Shown in pieces: positions 47,666 to 59,371 of a stretch of DNA of 64,000 nt (positions within the stretch are counted from its first letter, which is position 1; each line of letters begins with the position of its first letter). A program made the position numbers and the translations under genes. Where the stretch lies: positions 48,927,702 through 48,991,701 of the forward strand of contig JACMZG010001911.1 in NCBI GenBank assembly GCA_018340805.1, in the 5' to 3' direction. The DNA comes from Microvelia longipes (lineage: Eukaryota > Arthropoda > Insecta > Hemiptera > Veliidae). The notes below the pieces were generated by a model. The model saw nothing but the letters and a program-made list of their open reading frames with translations. It was not told where the DNA came from and did no database searches.

Positions 47666-49257
47666 TCTAGTCTCAATGAGCACGACGAGCCACTCTCTGA
47701 AGATCTCATATCAGAGGGCTCGTGATCTTCAGGAAGTGTGGCCACCAACTACCCTGGTGGGCACAGGGTAACAATAACTAAAATGACTAACTTTACTATG
47801 TTATTTGGTTATTTTACCTTATTTAACTTTTCATTTATTATTTACTTTTAATTCTCTTAATTTCTTTTTAATTTTTCATTCTATTCCTCATTTAAAATTA
47901 AACATTACGTGTTTTAATCCATAAAACTATTACAAAGCTTTTAGCTTTTATATTTACATTATATAAAGCGTAGATATTAAATAATTAAGCAAGCATCAAT
48001 AAATTTATTTCGTACACTGTTCGCTCATCCATGAAAGTAAAAACTTGAATCTTACTTAAATAAGATGTGTCCATGTTCAGGATCAAAAAAAAAAATTACA
48101 ACAGTCTTTTTCAAATTACACTAACATGAATACAATTATAAAAAAATCCTCTAGAATGGAGAAAAAAATAATTTTCCGCCCTTATTTTCATGGAGGAGAA
48201 AACCGTATAACGGCCTCTTTGTAAAATTAAGGCGACAACTAAAATCAAGGCGGAAAGTGATTTACTGCTCGAAAGGTATTCTTTAAAAAAATCAGTGTTT
48301 AATTAAAATTAAAATTTAAGTTGGCATTACTGTTAATTTGTTAAACTGAATGACTAAGCAAGCCAACCCCTGTATTTTTTGTAAATAACAATTTTGTGGT
48401 TTTCATGAGTATTTATTGTTATTAAAGTGAGTAAGTAGTTAAAGATTAGCATACTTTGTATGCATATAAATAAAATAAAAGTTATATTGGTTAAAATGTT
48501 CTCCCTTCTAGTGGAAAAATCTTGTACGTACCACAGAAAAAACAGTATTACACCCCTATTTAACGCTTCGAGAGTGTACTTCCTAGTTTCTCGGCTCCGC
48601 CTCAGGAATCATCCCTATAAACCCCTCGGCTACGTATATGGGTTTAAACATAATAGTTCCCATGGCTTACGCCTCAGGACTCAACAAAAAACCGAGGCGT
48701 AATGACTCAGTTTCCTCCATTAGTACGTAAATAACTATTTCCACATAATGTTTTCCAATTATTATGCGATGAAACTTGGACGTAAAAGTCTTTACAATTA
48801 CAATGCTCACCAATTAAGAAAAAGGGAAGAAAATATATCAGATCATATTTACTAAGTGTAATTGAAAAGAAATCAGTTTATCTCTGAAACATTCAAGAGG
48901 TGCTCCAATTAATAACTAAAATAAAGCTCTCGTTTTGTCTCAAGTACCCACTTCTGAATATAATCCAACAAAACCTTCCCTAGCACAGTTTAACAAAATT
49001 TCGCAACACGTTTCAACATTAGAGAGTGAATTTATAACGAAATGCAATCTTAACCCTCTTGAGCATAAATTTAGAAAGATAACAAAGTGGGAAGATAATA
49101 AATTTAACGGATTTAATAGTATAAGGGTTAAGAGATTTTTTAAAGCTCTTTTGAAGAAAACAAGCATTTATTTCCTCGATTTATTTAAACCATATCCATA
49201 AACTAACAAAACAGATAAAGCATGTGAAAACTAAAAATACTAGGAAAGTTAATACAT
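47666..49257. other. No gene supported
   Basis: At 48590-48705 a GC-richer stretch holds tctcggctccgcctcaggaa and acgcctcagga words, suggesting an old repeat. The frames at 48460-48702 and 48935-49201 lack motifs. Otherwise AT-rich. Confidence 0.4.
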
Positions 49258-50020
49258 AGCTAGTGGTAAAAACTGGGTACGGGGTACCTCGTAACTTTTC
49301 CTATCATCACATCGTCACATCAGATTCGCTACGCTCATCCTCCCAGGTTTGGACCCGTTTTGCTCGACCTCGGAATATACAAGCCGATAAATTTACACAG
49401 CAAAGCGATCATCGGACACGCTTCGCTCGTCCTCAGATAGTAAATGCATCCGTTTCATTCTTACTGGTCAGCCATCTAGGCACTTAACACGATCGATGCT
49501 GCATAACTTTTATAATACAACAAATATCATAGATACGCAAATGCATGTCGAATTAAAATAAAGGTTATAGAACTTTACAAGTGTATAAAGGTATACACTT
49601 GTACCAAATTTCAACTAAATTGGATTATTTTTTCGATTTTTTTAAATTTTATAATAATCGTACACACGTAAATTAATAACAATTAAACTATTGTTGATAA
49701 TGAGATAAACTTGGCGCATCTGTAAGAGATTACATGCGTGCCAAATCTTAATCCAATCGCAACAAATTTTCGAGATTTCTGGTTTTTCGTAAATTTTGCT
49801 GTTATTATTGCGGTTTAACGAAGTCATAAAAAATATTTTCTGAACAGCACAACTACACCTATAAACTGATTTTTGTACAAAGTTTCAACTCTCTAGGACA
49901 AATATACACTGGGAGCCACGATAATAAAAGACACACACACACAGAGACAACTTTAAGAAAACTACTCAGGAGGACTTAAAAAGGCTTAAAAGGGATAATG
50001 TCATCCCAACATAATACTTT
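49258..50020 (-). repeat. Dispersed repeat family A, longest reverse copy
   Basis: Starts ggtacggggtacctcgtaac, then CACGCTTCGCTCGTCCTCAG and atccgtttcattcttactgg. The middle has ggtttaacgaagtcat and acagcacaactacacctata. The end has gatttttgtacaaagtttca, (CA)n, aactactcaggaggactt and acataatacttttctgtt. Useful as the reference copy because all blocks are present. Confidence 0.75.
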
Positions 50021-50039
50021 TCTGTTATAACACAAACAC

Positions 50040-50215
50040 TGGTATAACTTTATTAGTTGAGAGCTCCAGTGCCCCGCCTACTGATGTTGGCGTTAAGCCG
50101 AAACCGGTCCAGTGATATTCATATCTAAGAGCAGATATCGACAGTAGCTGATTCAACAATTACAATACTTTTCCTATATACCTACAGTATAAATAAGGAA
50201 AAGTAAAAATTATAA
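50040..50215 (+). repeat. Family D copy and a family A terminus
   Basis: 50055-50160 has gttgagagctccagtg, ccgcctactgatgttgg and AAGCCGAAACCGGTCCAGTG. Then 50168-50212 has acttttcctatatacctaca and its reversed partner gtataaataaggaaaagt, the hairpin-like end of family A. Confidence 0.65.
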
Positions 50216-50785
50216 TATAAAACATATATTCACGAAAACTAGATTTAAAAATTAAAAATAAACGATGAATGTACATACACATTAACTTGGTTAGTATTAC
50301 TTAATTTAAACTCCCAAGGCTGCGATATATTACAGGTGTAGAAACTATTTGTATGCATTTAATGTGCCACCAAGATGAATCTTTTATTAAAAACCTTGCG
50401 CCCTTTAATCCCTTCCAGGGTGATAAAATTTGTCCTATAAGGTTCACTACTTATATGGCTTATATGAATACTTTTTGGTTCTATCCTGTACAATAAATTA
50501 TTGTTTTTAAAGATTAAATAAACTGCTAAGCAAATACAAAATTTCATAACTCGTTTCAACATCAGAGAGTAAATTTATTGCGAAATGTAAAAACATAATT
50601 TAAACATAGAAAAAACATAGCCGAATTATTGTATACATTGAATTGGTTAATCCAAACAAAAAGAGAACTGTTACCTCACAAGTTTACTAATTAAACAAAG
50701 TATAAACTATTCACAGAAAGTCAAATGTAAACAATTAAATCAGCATGAATGTTAAATTAATGAAAAATAAGGAATAATAGTGCAG
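50216..50785. other. No gene seen
   Basis: AT-rich; no supported feature. Confidence 0.4.
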
Positions 50786-50794
50786 AACATTCAA

Positions 50795-51046
50795 AAGGTT
50801 GTATTTACCGCAAGTTGAAAAAGCAATCGAAGAATTAGCTACGTCGATACTTTCTGTGATATAAATATCCCTGGACCGGTTTCGGCATAACGCCATCTGA
50901 AGATATCTTCAGAGGGCACGTCGTATGCTCATTGAGACAGAAGTTAATCACTGATATAACTTAATTAGTTGAGAGCTCGAGTGTTGCCCCGCCTGCTGAG
51001 ATGGCGTATGCCGAAACCGCCAGGATATATATATATATATATAATA

Positions 51047-51080
<34 letters not shown>

Positions 51081-51125
51081 ATCAACAGCAAGTATCGACG
51101 GTAGCTGATTCTTCGATTGCAGAAC
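50795..51125. mobile_element. Family D inverted pair with internal (TA)n
   Basis: Left arm 50795-50905: gttgtatttaccgcaagttg, gaccggtttcggcataacgcc. Right arm 50960-51115: gttgagagctcgagtgttgc, ATGCCGAAACCGCCAGG, then (TA)n (51022-51081), then acagcaagtatcgacggtag. The arms are inverted and centred near 50940. The (TA)n lies exactly where the left arm has gatataaatatccc. Confidence 0.65.
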
Positions 51126-51374
51126 ATTCATTGCATCATCTCACTAATTACATACATGGCTTATTGATTAATTTAAAATAAAACTGCCAACTAGGATTAT
51201 TTCCGAATCCAGCATTCGTCCTATTAAAACCAGAGTAATTTACACTATGTAAGCGGGCACCTCTCTAAAGTGAAGCAAGAAATGCATTTTCGGAGACAAA
51301 CCTTTCAAAACACTTTCTATGTGGGAATATAAAGATAATATTTCCTTCTACTTTTAACTTTTTTCTTTCAGTAG

Positions 51375-51815
51375 TTATTTTTACTTTTCCTCATTTATAT
51401 AAGCAAAGTATTGTGTTTGCAAAAAAACGAAACTGAAAAGACACCGGAATTATCCGTTTCGTATCATTTTATACCTCCTGAGTATTATTCTTAAAGTTGT
51501 GTGTATATGTGTGTGTTATCATCGTAGCTCTTAGTGTATTTAAACAAGAGAGGTGAAACTTTGTGCATAAATCAGTCTATAGGTATAGTTGTGCTCGTTA
51601 GAAAATATTTTTATGACGGCATTAATCCGTAATAATGACACAGCAAAAGTTTCAATACGTCAAAAATATTTATAATTTTTGTTGGATCAAGCGTGTTCAG
51701 TACCTGAGTGGATAACCGCTGGGAATGAAACGGATGTATATCTGAGGACGAGCGAAGCGAGTCCGAAATAGGGAGGATGAGCGTAGTGAATCCGATATAA
51801 AGAGGAAAAAGTAAT
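51375..51815 (+). repeat. Dispersed repeat family A, forward copy
   Basis: ttttcctcatttatataagc, ttatccgtttcgtatcattt, acctcctgagtatt, tgtgtgttatcatcgtagct, gtctataggtatagttgtgc, ACGAGCGAAGCGAGTCCGAA and finally gatataaagaggaaaaagta. Confidence 0.75.
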
Positions 51816-52049
51816 TCATTTTATAATTGACACAATATAATTGTGCGAAAGACACCAAGGAAATGTAACAAGCAAAATGCAATGCACATCTGGGAACTGT
51901 TCCCATCATTCGACACTCGTCATCATTGATGGCTCGACATAATGTCATGTCCCACTCTGTTCGTTACGTCTGACTCATCAGGCGCCGACAGAGCCTGAAC
52001 TCACTCTGACCTTCAATTCATTCCGAAGAATATAATGTGAAGTACTTAC

Positions 52050-52115
52050 CAGATAAAATAAAGCAACACTTAATGATCTATTGATTCCCGATTTTATAAA
52101 TATATGCTGAGCCAT
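52050..52115 (-). CDS. Candidate first coding exon (signal peptide) of the class B GPCR
   Basis: The minus-strand ATG complementary to 52113-52115 has a favourable context (A at -3, G at +4). It opens 22 codons that end in phase 0 at a consensus donor, CTG|GTAAGT. The product MAQHIFIKSGINRSLSVALF plus YL has basic residues followed by a hydrophobic stretch, as expected for a signal peptide. The phase matches the start of the exon at 27533-27620, about 24 kb downstream. This is an inference: short open stretches with a donor can occur by chance, and other exons could lie between. Confidence 0.3.
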
Positions 52116-52170
52116 TTATGGAGGTTCATAATTTATACAATTTTTATCACCGAAAAATAGTTCAACTTAC

Positions 52171-52206
52171 AAGCCCCAATATTCAATCTAGACGAATTGT
52201 ATCTCT
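52171..52206 (-). other. Possible 36-nt 5' untranslated mini-exon
   Basis: A pyrimidine-rich acceptor (ttttgttttgtgcgcag) precedes 36 nt ending at CTT|GTAAGT. It lies just upstream of the candidate first coding exon on the minus strand. Joined to the acceptor-like ggctcag at about 52109 it would remove the ATG there; left unspliced it would simply be leader. Weak evidence. Confidence 0.2.
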
Positions 52207-52397
52207 CTGCGCACAAAACAAAATTGGGAGATACATAAATATTGGTAAAAACCTTGAAGGAGATCATAAAGTACCAAACGCTTAATTTAGTACTAAATTT
52301 ATAGAAAAGATAAGCTTGTTCATAAATGCAAAAAAGTTTTTGGTTGATCAGATTTTATTCATAAAACTTTGTGATTTTATGTAAGTTATATGTTTTT

Positions 52398-52663
52398 CTA
52401 TCAGAAATTGGGCACAATGAGACACCAGGTATTTTTAATTATTTATTGCGATATTTCGCTCTAATCACCGAGCGTTATCAAGCAAACATGAGTTACATAT
52501 CTGTTAACAAGTTAACATTGACCAGATTTTAAAGTATTAACAATGTTTAACTTGTTAACAGATATGTAACATGTTTGCTTGATAATACTCGGTGATTAGA
52601 GCGAAATATCGCAATAAATAATTAAAAATACCTGGTGTCTCATTTGTGCCCAATTCCTGATAG
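52398..52663. mobile_element. 266-bp near-perfect palindrome, MITE-like
   Basis: Left arm begins ctatcagaaattgggcacaa and holds gagacaccaggtatttttaa, gcgatatttcgctctaatca and gttacatatctgttaac. The right arm repeats these in reverse complement and ends ccaattcctgatag. Arms are about 115 bp with one two- to three-base indel near the inner end and a loop of about 30 bp. No frame. Probably a MITE with very long inverted repeats or a recent inverted duplication. Confidence 0.9.
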
Positions 52664-53214
52664 AATATTCAATTATGGAGACCAATATTACAAATAATGT
52701 TATATGTTTTATTTTTATGTTCACGTTAAAGTTTTATACTCTGTAATTGTTTAATAATTTGTTTTAAGCTATTGTAAATTTTGACTAGATAAATCTTTAT
52801 TTATAAAGCAATTTTAATTAATATAGAATAATAATAATAATACTAAGTTAATTAGTGCAAACACAGTACTTCCCTACATACATAACGTAGCGATGGAGAA
52901 ACAGTAAAAACCAATTAATTTCTTCTAACACATGGATACTTCATTTACCTGAATTTCAAGAGATGTATTAGGTAGAGATATACAGGGAATTTATATGCTC
53001 TTTGTTTTGTGATAACAAGAGAAAACAAATACCGGCAATTGAGGAATTCCAATAAAATCTTTGCCAACTCCTTGTTTTAAAATTCCAATAATCAATTAAT
53101 AATAAAAGCAATAATGTTACATCACAAACTAAAAGTTTACAAATGGCGGTATATTTATTTTAGACCTTACTTAAAGTACAACTAACATGACCTATAAAAG
53201 TTTTTTATAGTTTA
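52664..53214. other. No gene seen
   Basis: AT-rich; a short AATAATAATAATAATAC run near 52830. No feature supported. Confidence 0.4.
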
Positions 53215-53500
53215 TTTATAATTTTTGCTAACTTATTATTGCGGGTCTATAAAATATTTCCCAGATGGTACAAAAAACCTATAGACTGAATTTTGTACAA
53301 AGTTTCAACTCACTTGCATAAATAGACAGGGAGCTATGATGATAACACACACACAGACAACTTTAAGAAGAAAACCACTCAAGAGCCCTTAAAAACACCT
53401 GAAACGAATAAATCTGGTAACATTCCAGTTTCGGATATTTTTCAAACACAATACTTTTCCTATATACCTCCGGTACAAATGAGGAGAAGTGAAATAACAA
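53215..53500 (-). repeat. Dispersed repeat family A, reverse partial copy
   Basis: gtacaaaaaacctatagact, ttttgtacaaagtttcaact, (CA)n gacaactttaaga, cactcaagagcccttaaaaa, gtaacattccagtttcgg and tacttttcctatatacctcc. Confidence 0.75.
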
Positions 53501-53663
53501 GAGCATAATAATGTGGCCATAGGGTAACCACCGGGTTGCAAAGCGAACCGTAAAGCCAAATGCTCTTTATTTGTTGTTACCCATGGTAATTTATAAGGCA
53601 AAGAGGAGAAGAAAGTTTTACAGCTTAAGGCTGTTTTCACATAAGGCGAAGCCGCAGGTGAAA

Positions 53664-54540
53664 ACTTCATTATTACCTCTCCCAAGGCCGTAAGGCCGAG
53701 GGAGGTAAAAAAGTTAGCTCCCGTGGCATGGCTGAAAGAGATAGCTAAAATTAACTCCCAAGGCCCTAGCTGAGGGAGACAATATACGAGAGCTAAAATT
53801 CTTCGAGCCCTGTCGTGTATTAAATTTTATCTACAACTCAGACAATAAGTAAAATATATTTGTTATTCATTTTTAAAATTTGATGATGATGGGAATGAGA
53901 AGTTACTATTTGAAGTCCTGTAAATGACGATTGTCGTGGGGATTTATTTTTTTGTACACATTCTCTTTTTCATTCTTAACCATTATTTAGAATTTATTGT
54001 GTGACTTTGATTTTATTCAGCATAAATGACTCTATATATCCACTGCACTTGATAGCCATGCCTTTTTAAAGTTGTCATAGAAGCACTTGTATTGGCAAGA
54101 AGGGTCGCTGACGTTCTATATAGGCAAATGCTCTGTGTATAATTTAGCATCACGAAGATTTAAATTGATGTTAGAACTATTACGTTCCTAAGAGAACTTC
54201 ATTATTAACCGAGACCGTAAGGCCGAGGAAGGTAAAAAAGTTAGCTCCCGAGGCATGGCTGATAGAGATAACTAAAATTAACTCCCAAGGCCCTAGCCGA
54301 GGGAGACAACATATTTACATCTCTAAAGATGTAAATATGTTTTACGTCCCTAGGGATATAAATATGTGTTTTACGTCCTTAGGGACGTAAATTTGTGTTT
54401 TAAGTCCCTATAGACGTAAATATGTTTTACGTCGCTGGGGACGTAAATATGAGTTTTACGTCCCTAGGGACGTTAATGTGTGTTTTACGTCCCTAGGGAC
54501 GTAAAATACGTTAACGAGGCCAGGTCGCTACATATGAAAA
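53664..54540. repeat. Element with direct repeats of about 120 bp
   Basis: Copy 1 (53664-53784) and copy 2 (54196-54312) share acttcattatta, ccgtaaggccgagg, ggtaaaaaagttagctcc, ggcatggctga, taactcccaaggcccta and gggagacaa. The starts are 532 bp apart. After copy 1 comes a tctacaactcag block, and a ttacaactcaa block also follows copy 2, so the repeated module is longer than the two blocks. A miniature terminal-repeat element or a segmental duplication. Confidence 0.75.
54313..54515. repeat. Array of palindromic 34-mers, about 7 units
   Basis: Each unit carries TTTACGTCCCTAGGGACGTA, a self-complementary core, followed by aatatgtgtt. The first unit is diverged (tttacatctctaaagatgta) and the rest are close to perfect. 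It sits directly after the second 53.66-kb-type direct repeat. Confidence 0.95.
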
Positions 54541-55004
54541 CCTTATTTACAACTCAAGTCGTAGGTAAAATTAATTTATATACATCTCAATGAGCAAATA
54601 GATATGACATTAACATAGATATTATTATATTATTACGTACTTACAATACGTAATGAGAAAATTCTATCTCACCTGAAACAAACAAAATAAAATATGTATT
54701 AACATTACCTATTAGTTTATTTCCTAAAGTTATAAGAAACATATTATTCTAATTTGTTGTGGCAAGGACACTGTATCAATCTTACCGGTGACCTACTTGA
54801 GGAGAGATTCTATTAAAAATATCACTTCCCATCCTTATCTAGGACCCCCAAGATTTTACGCTTTATTTAAAATAAAAACGGGCCTTTGGCCCGTATCGCA
54901 CGTAGTTTTTGTTACGTGAAATTTCCTTAATTTAGTATTATTTATTGTAACGTGGAATTTTTCCATGCATTTGGTGAATTTATGCTCAGAATTGTACACT
55001 TCTG
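54541..55004. other. No gene seen
   Basis: AT-rich; short inverted word gggcctttggccc near 54880. Nothing else. Confidence 0.4.
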
Positions 55005-55440
55005 GATCAAATCGTAGTTATTTAATTACTATTACTTTTCCACATTTATGTGGTAAGTATATAGAAAAAGTATTGTGTGTGCGAAAAAAAAATCCGGAAC
55101 CGTGTTGTCACCTGGATTATCCATTAGAGGTGTTTTTAGAAGTCCTTCTAAGTGTGTAAACTGTGTGTGTGTGTTATCATCGTAGCTCCTAGTGTATTCA
55201 TGCTAGAGAGAGAAAACTTTTTACAAAAATCAGTCTACCGCTGTAGTTGCGCTATCCGGGAAATATATTTTTATTACGTCACTGAGCAAAAACTTGGAAA
55301 ACTATTGTGATCGGATTGAGATTTAGCACGCATGCGCATGTAGCCAAGTATAAAACTAACATATGTTAGAAGTTTAATCTAATTATCAGCATTAGATACA
55401 TTTCTAAGAAATGACTTGGGTACATGTTTTTAAAAAATAT
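55005..55440 (+). repeat. Dispersed repeat family A, forward copy
   Basis: ttacttttccacatttatgt, aaagtattgtgtgtgcg, ggattatccattagaggtgt, tgtgtgttatcatcgtagct, cagtctaccgctgtagttgc and gatcggattgagatttagca. Confidence 0.75.
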
Positions 55441-55479
55441 TTTTAAAAAAATTAGAATTTATACAATTTGGAGGAGGGT

Positions 55480-56190
55480 TTAGCCTAAAAGGGCCCGAAC
55501 CTACATCTCAAGGGGCCCAATAGGGAGGGGGGTGCTATATTGCTTCCCAAGTAAAGAGTTCTACTTTTTTAATTCTATAAAAAAATTATATAATTTAAAT
55601 AAACCTAAATTAAACTTAAGTAAATAAAAAATATGTTAATATTAAATTAACTTAGGTAAATTTAAATAAACTTAAATAAAACTTTTTTTTATTTAAATGT
55701 ATATTATTTAATTAAACTATTTTATTTTTTAATCTCTAGGCCCATTTTGTGCTACTTTCGTGTCCCTAAGTATGTTAAGGGCCCCTTGTAGCCCTAGTCT
55801 TTCGTATGGGACCTTTTAAAGTTAAAAGTATTAAGATTGAAGCCCTAGATTTAGGTAGCAAATTGAGAATATTTCAAGTATTTAAAAAACATTAATTTCT
55901 AAGGCCCTGTTTTGATGCTTTAGGGCCCTGACCAAGTATGTTAAGAGCTATTATTGGCTCTAGTCTTCGAATGGGGTCCTGAAACGTCTAAAAAATCTTA
56001 ATGTTTAAATACTTAAAGAAAACAAAAAAAAAACTTTAATTCTGTTTTAAGGCTTTAAGTATACTAGGGCTCTTTTTCGCTTTAGTCTTCCGCTATAGCC
56101 TTAAAAGTTGAATGTCTACGTAAAATAAATAGGGGCCTTAAAGACCCCAGATTAAAGTAAACAATTGTAAAAAAGTACTTGAAAAACATT
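55480..56190. repeat. Imperfect direct repeats with ggggcccc-type cores
   Basis: A block of the type aagtatgttaagggcccctt, agccctagtcttt, gggacctt appears about three times (55768, 55936, 56046) at uneven spacing of 110-170 bp. A related lead block (aagggcccgaacct, aaggggcccaat) lies at 55485-55520. Low-complexity AT-rich DNA separates the blocks. Confidence 0.6.
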
Positions 56191-56626
56191 TGTCTGGAGA
56201 AGTTCTTTAGGTCCTATAATATTAGTCTCCTTTCACTCTGATGTTATAAATACGTATTACATAATTATAATAAATAAATAAATGTAAACATCATTTCTTT
56301 AAAAATGTATTATATGTTTTAATCAATTTTTTAATTTTGATGCTAATATTTACTTTTCTTCTGCCTCACGTTATCATAGAGGTATTGACTATATACACCT
56401 AAATACTGTAAATAAATATTATAATTATCAATAAAAAAAGATATAAGATGGAAAAGGAACTCCCTCTCTGCAGCTCAAAGCACAAGCTTTAAAGCAGATA
56501 TGTAGCCTTGTTTGATTTTTGTTGTTATGTAATATTTTGTAATTTTCTAAATAAAGGTATTATAAAAAAAGGTTATCGAGAGAGGTCAGTGCCTTTATTT
56601 ATTATATTATAATAGTATTATAGGGG

Positions 56627-59338
56627 TACCCACTATTTCACCGAACTGCCGAATTTTTGCCGAACTTTTGCCGAACTATGTATAGCTAAGTGTATATGTA
56701 AAAAACGCTCAAAAATAAATAAAAATATCGTATAGATTGTCAAAATATTAATATTTGTGTAATAGGCTATAAATTAATATACTGTATTGCGGAATTTAAC
56801 ATACCTGTCCTGAAAGAAACATATTATTTAACACAATACTTTATTAAAAAAAAAAAATAATTTAACTATTGCTAACTATATGGTCTAATATAAAACAAAA
56901 AGTAGAAAACTATAAAATAATTAATAATTATAATTATAATTATATATAGAACATATTATTGCGGGTTTAGTATAGTTAACCAACTTAATTTGATTCTGCA
57001 AAACTAATTATTCCATTCTCGAATTCAATAAAAATTAAGGGGCGCAGCAAACTAGCTAAATCATGTTGTTGCGTTACAGGTTTAATATAATTCGGTACCA
57101 TCATTAACAGTTGTGACAAACTGTAAAAATTAATATTATACATTGCAGGTTAGTATAGTCCAGCAGCATGGTTTATTCGACCAAAATAATAAAATTCTAT
57201 ATAAAATCAGGGGATTGTTGAAATTAAATAAAATTTAGTAAACATATAGAAACTAACAGCAGTAGTAACATACTGCAAATTAATAATGCTATATTGCAGG
57301 TTTAGTATAGTTCAGCAGCTTTGTAATATTCGGCCGAACTTTTCAAAATTCTATATAAAATCAGGGAATGGTTGAACTGAAATAAAACTTTGTAAACGTA
57401 TAAGCAGTAGTAACATACTGCAAATTAATAATTCTGCGTTGCGGCTTTAGTATAGTTCGGGACTATGTATAGTTCGGCCGACCTATATAAAATTCTATAT
57501 AAAATCATGGGATGGTTGAAATTAAATAAAACTTTGTAAACGTATACAGAGTAACAGCAGTGATACTGCAAATTAATAATTCTGCGTTGCGGCTTTAGTA
57601 TAGTTCGGCAACTATGTATAGTTCGGCCGAACATTATAAAATTCTATATAAAATCAGGGGATGGTTGAAATTAAATAAAACTTTGTTAACGTATACAGAG
57701 TAACAGCAGTAGTAACATACTGCAAATTAATAATTCTGCGTTGCGGCTTTAGTATAGTTCGGCAACTATGTATAGTTCGGCCGACCTATATAAAATTCTA
57801 TATAAAATCAGGGGATTGTTGAAATTAAATAAAACTTTGTAACGTATACAGAGTAACAGCAGTGATAGTGCAAATTAATAATTCTGCGTTGCGACTTTAG
57901 TATAGTTCGGCAACTATGTATAGTTCGGCCGAACATTATAAAATTCTATACAAAATCAGGGGATGGTTGAAATTTAATAAAACTTTGTTAACGTATACAG
58001 AGTAACAGCAGTGGTAACATACTGCAAATTAATAATTCTGCGTTGCGGCTTTCGTATAGTTCGGCAACTATGTATAGTTCGGCCGAACATTATAAAATTC
58101 TATATAAAATCTTGGAATGGTTGAACTGAAATAAAACTTTGTTAACGTATACAGAATAACAGCAGTAGTAACATACTGCAAATTAATAATTCTGCGTTGC
58201 GGCTTCAGTATAATTCGGCAACTATGTATAGTTCGGCCGAACATTATAAAATTATATATAAAATCATGGAATAGTTGAACTGAAATAAAACTTTGTTAAC
58301 GTATACAGAGTAACAGCAGTAGTAACATACTGCAAATTAATAATTCTGCGTTGCGGCTTTAGTATAGTTCGGCAACTATGTATAGTTCGACCAAAAAATA
58401 TAAAATTCTATATAAAATCAGGGGATTGTTGAAATTAAATAAAACTTTTTAAACGTATACATAGTAATAGCAGTGGTAACATACTGCAAATTAATGATGC
58501 TATATTGCGGGTTTAGCATAGTTCGGCAACTATGTATAGTTCGGCCGAACATTATAAAATTCTATATAAAATCAGAGGATGGTTGAACTGAAATAAAACT
58601 TTGTAAACGTATACAGAGTAACAGCAGTAGTAACATACTGCAATTAATAATTCTGCGTTGCGGCTTTAGTATAGTTCGGCAACTATGTATAGTTCGGCCG
58701 AACTCTATAAAATTCTATATAAAATCATGGAATGGTTGAACTGAAATAAAACTTTGTAGACGTATACAGAGTAACAGCAGTAGTAACATACTGCAAATTA
58801 ATAATTCTGCGTTGCGGTTTTAGTATAGTTCGGCAACTTTGTATAGTTCGGCCGAACATTATAAAATTGTATATAAAATCATGGAATGGTTGAACTGAAA
58901 ACTTTGTAAACGTATACAGAGTAACAGCAGTGGTAACATACTGCAAATTAATAATTCTGCGTTGCGGCTTTAGTATAGTTCGGCAACTTTGTATAGTTCG
59001 GCCGAACTATATAAAATTCTATATAAAATCAGGGGATTTTTGGAATTAAATAAAACTAAATAAACAAATAGATAGTAACAGCAGTAGTAACAAACTGCAA
59101 ATTAATAATTCTGCGTTGCGGCTTTAGTATAGTTCGGCAACTTTGTATAGTTCGGCTGAACTATTTACAATTTTATATAAAATCATGAGATTGTTGAAAT
59201 TAAATAAAACATAGTAACCATATAAAATGTAACAGCCCTAGTAACATCCTGCTAATTAATAATGTTAGGTTGCGGGTTTAGTTTAGTTTGGCAAAAGTAT
59301 ATAAATTTCTATATAAAATCAGGGGATTGTTGAAATTA
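56627..59338 (+). repeat. 153-bp satellite array, left arm
   Basis: From 56940 to 59338 about 15 head-to-tail monomers of 150-155 bp each carry attctgcgttgcggctttag, agttcggcaactatgtatag, ttcggccgaac (palindromic), tataaaatcaggggattg and gtaacagcagtagtaacat. Outer monomers at both ends are more diverged. The lead 56627-56700 begins ggggtacccactatttcacc and has four gccgaact words. All reading frames through it are repeat artefacts. Confidence 0.95.
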
Positions 59339-59340
59339 AT

Positions 59341-59371
59341 TGAATCTGCATCTGCTAGATGTAGATGCAGA
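59341..59371. repeat. Hairpin at the satellite boundary
   Basis: AATCTGCATCT pairs with AGATGCAGATT around nine bases, exactly where the left satellite array stops. Confidence 0.8.

Noticed and set aside
57425..58946. Minus-strand ORFs of 69 and 73 residues with the same repeating sequence
   Set aside because: Satellite monomers read in one frame; not genes.
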